This document shows positions 63,557-64,000 of a DNA stretch of 64,000 bases, piece after piece; the stretch's first letter is position 1, and every line of letters begins with the position of its first letter. The translations under genes and the position numbers were made by a program. Source of the stretch: Clostridium sp. NkU-1 (lineage in GTDB: Bacteria > Bacillota_A > Clostridia > Lachnospirales > Lachnospiraceae); assembly GCA_001312405.1 (NCBI GenBank), contig BBDR01000005.1, positions 1-64,000 of the forward strand, written 5' to 3'. The notes under the pieces are model-generated. The model was not told the DNA's origin and searched no databases. It saw only the letters and a list, made by a program, of their open reading frames with translations.

Positions 63557-64000
63557 ATGAAAAGCAAAAACAGAATCAAATCAATTTTATTTTTAACCGG
63601 ACTTTTTTATTTTATTGTACATTACCTCCTACCTGCTCCTCCCCTACAATAACATGGGAGATAGCCTTTATAAAAAGGCAAACGGCATTCTAAAGGAGCC
63701 AAAAGACACCATAGATTATGTGGCGGTCGGAGACAGTGAATGCAGCGCCAGCATTTCTCCCATGGAGGTCTGGAATGCTTACGGCTATTCCGGATATAAC
63801 TGCGGTGTTCCAAGCCAGCAATTACAGGATACTTACTACTTGCTGGAACGGCTGCTTAAAAACCAGCAGCCAAAAGTTGTTTTCCTGGAAACCAATGCAT
63901 TTTACCGGGATTTTAAATATATCAACACCCTTGAAACTTCCATTGAAGAAACCGTGAAAAAAATATTTCCCATTTATAAATACCATGACAACTGGAAATA
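63557..64000 (+). CDS. SGNH-like (DltD/AlgJ-type) protein, partial
   Basis: Runs off the window end. N-terminal transmembrane anchor (ILFLTGLFYFIVHYLL), then DTIDYVAVGDSECSASISPMEVWNAYG, where GDSE is the block I motif of SGNH-type acyl hydrolase/transferases with the nucleophile Ser, and CGVPSQQLQDTYYLLERLL; VVFLETNAFYRD follows. DltD-like partners finish O-acylation on the outer face after an MBOAT. The frame breaks near 63635. AAGGGGTGATGAA site. The 3' end is not in the window. Confidence 0.75.

Noticed and set aside
1..64000. CRISPR arrays, IS elements, prophage, tRNA and rRNA genes
   Set aside because: No regularly spaced repeats, transposase motifs, phage structural genes or RNA gene signatures were seen on either strand.

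Overview
The window looks like chromosomal DNA of a strictly anaerobic, saccharolytic Firmicute of the Lachnospiraceae (Clostridium cluster XIVa, Lacrimispora-like). This is inferred from the moderate GC content, strong AGGAGG ribosome binding sites, TTGACA/TATAAT promoters, an Ech-type hydrogenase with its own hyp maturation genes, a class I hybrid cluster protein, very large secreted glycan-degrading proteins with cell-wall-binding repeats, and YesN-type regulation. No rRNA, tRNA, IS element, prophage or CRISPR array was seen.

Layout. 0-4.2 kb: nitrosative/redox stress block on the minus strand (DUF438-hemerythrin-PAS protein, ferredoxin, hybrid cluster protein); the last two have matching CRP/FNR-like promoters. 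4.3-8.1 kb: small membrane protein, maltose-type O-acetyltransferase, and a nucleotidyltransferase-aminotransferase fusion followed by a methyltransferase. 8.2-21.9 kb: minus-strand polysaccharide locus with a beta-helix wall-bound protein, a LamG/metallophosphatase/PL8 lyase megaprotein, a foldase-like protein, a histidine kinase remnant and a YesN/AraC response regulator. 22.3-29.5 kb: a short orphan transcription unit, then a LacI-controlled operon (2,3-diketo-L-gulonate reductase-like dehydrogenase, transporter, hydantoinase/oxoprolinase, HExxH protein). 29.7-35.4 kb: mostly housekeeping genes (aroE, DUF554, MgtC, RNHCP protein, DUF1456, aromatic acid exporter-like) with several structured leaders. 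35.4-44.0 kb: a single gene of about 2,845 codons with GH30 and GH43 domains, probably acting on type II arabinogalactan. 44.4-55.7 kb: an amidase, then the 12-gene ech-hyp cluster behind a consensus promoter. 56.3-64 kb: an iron-chaperone-like protein, then a dlt-like operon (two-component system, adenylating enzyme, PLP decarboxylase, carrier protein, MBOAT acyltransferase, SGNH-like protein) running off the window edge.

About half of the protein-coding genes are broken by single-base frameshifts while their translations stay conserved on both sides. About twenty of these breaks lie in A or T runs of exactly seven where six restores the frame. I read this as a homopolymer error of the sequencing or assembly, so these genes are annotated as whole CDSs with the break positions noted.

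The most interesting system is the dlt-like operon. It has the parts of the D-alanylation pathway plus a decarboxylase of the type that can act on carrier-bound amino acids, which suggests an unusual aminoacyl or amine decoration of the cell envelope.
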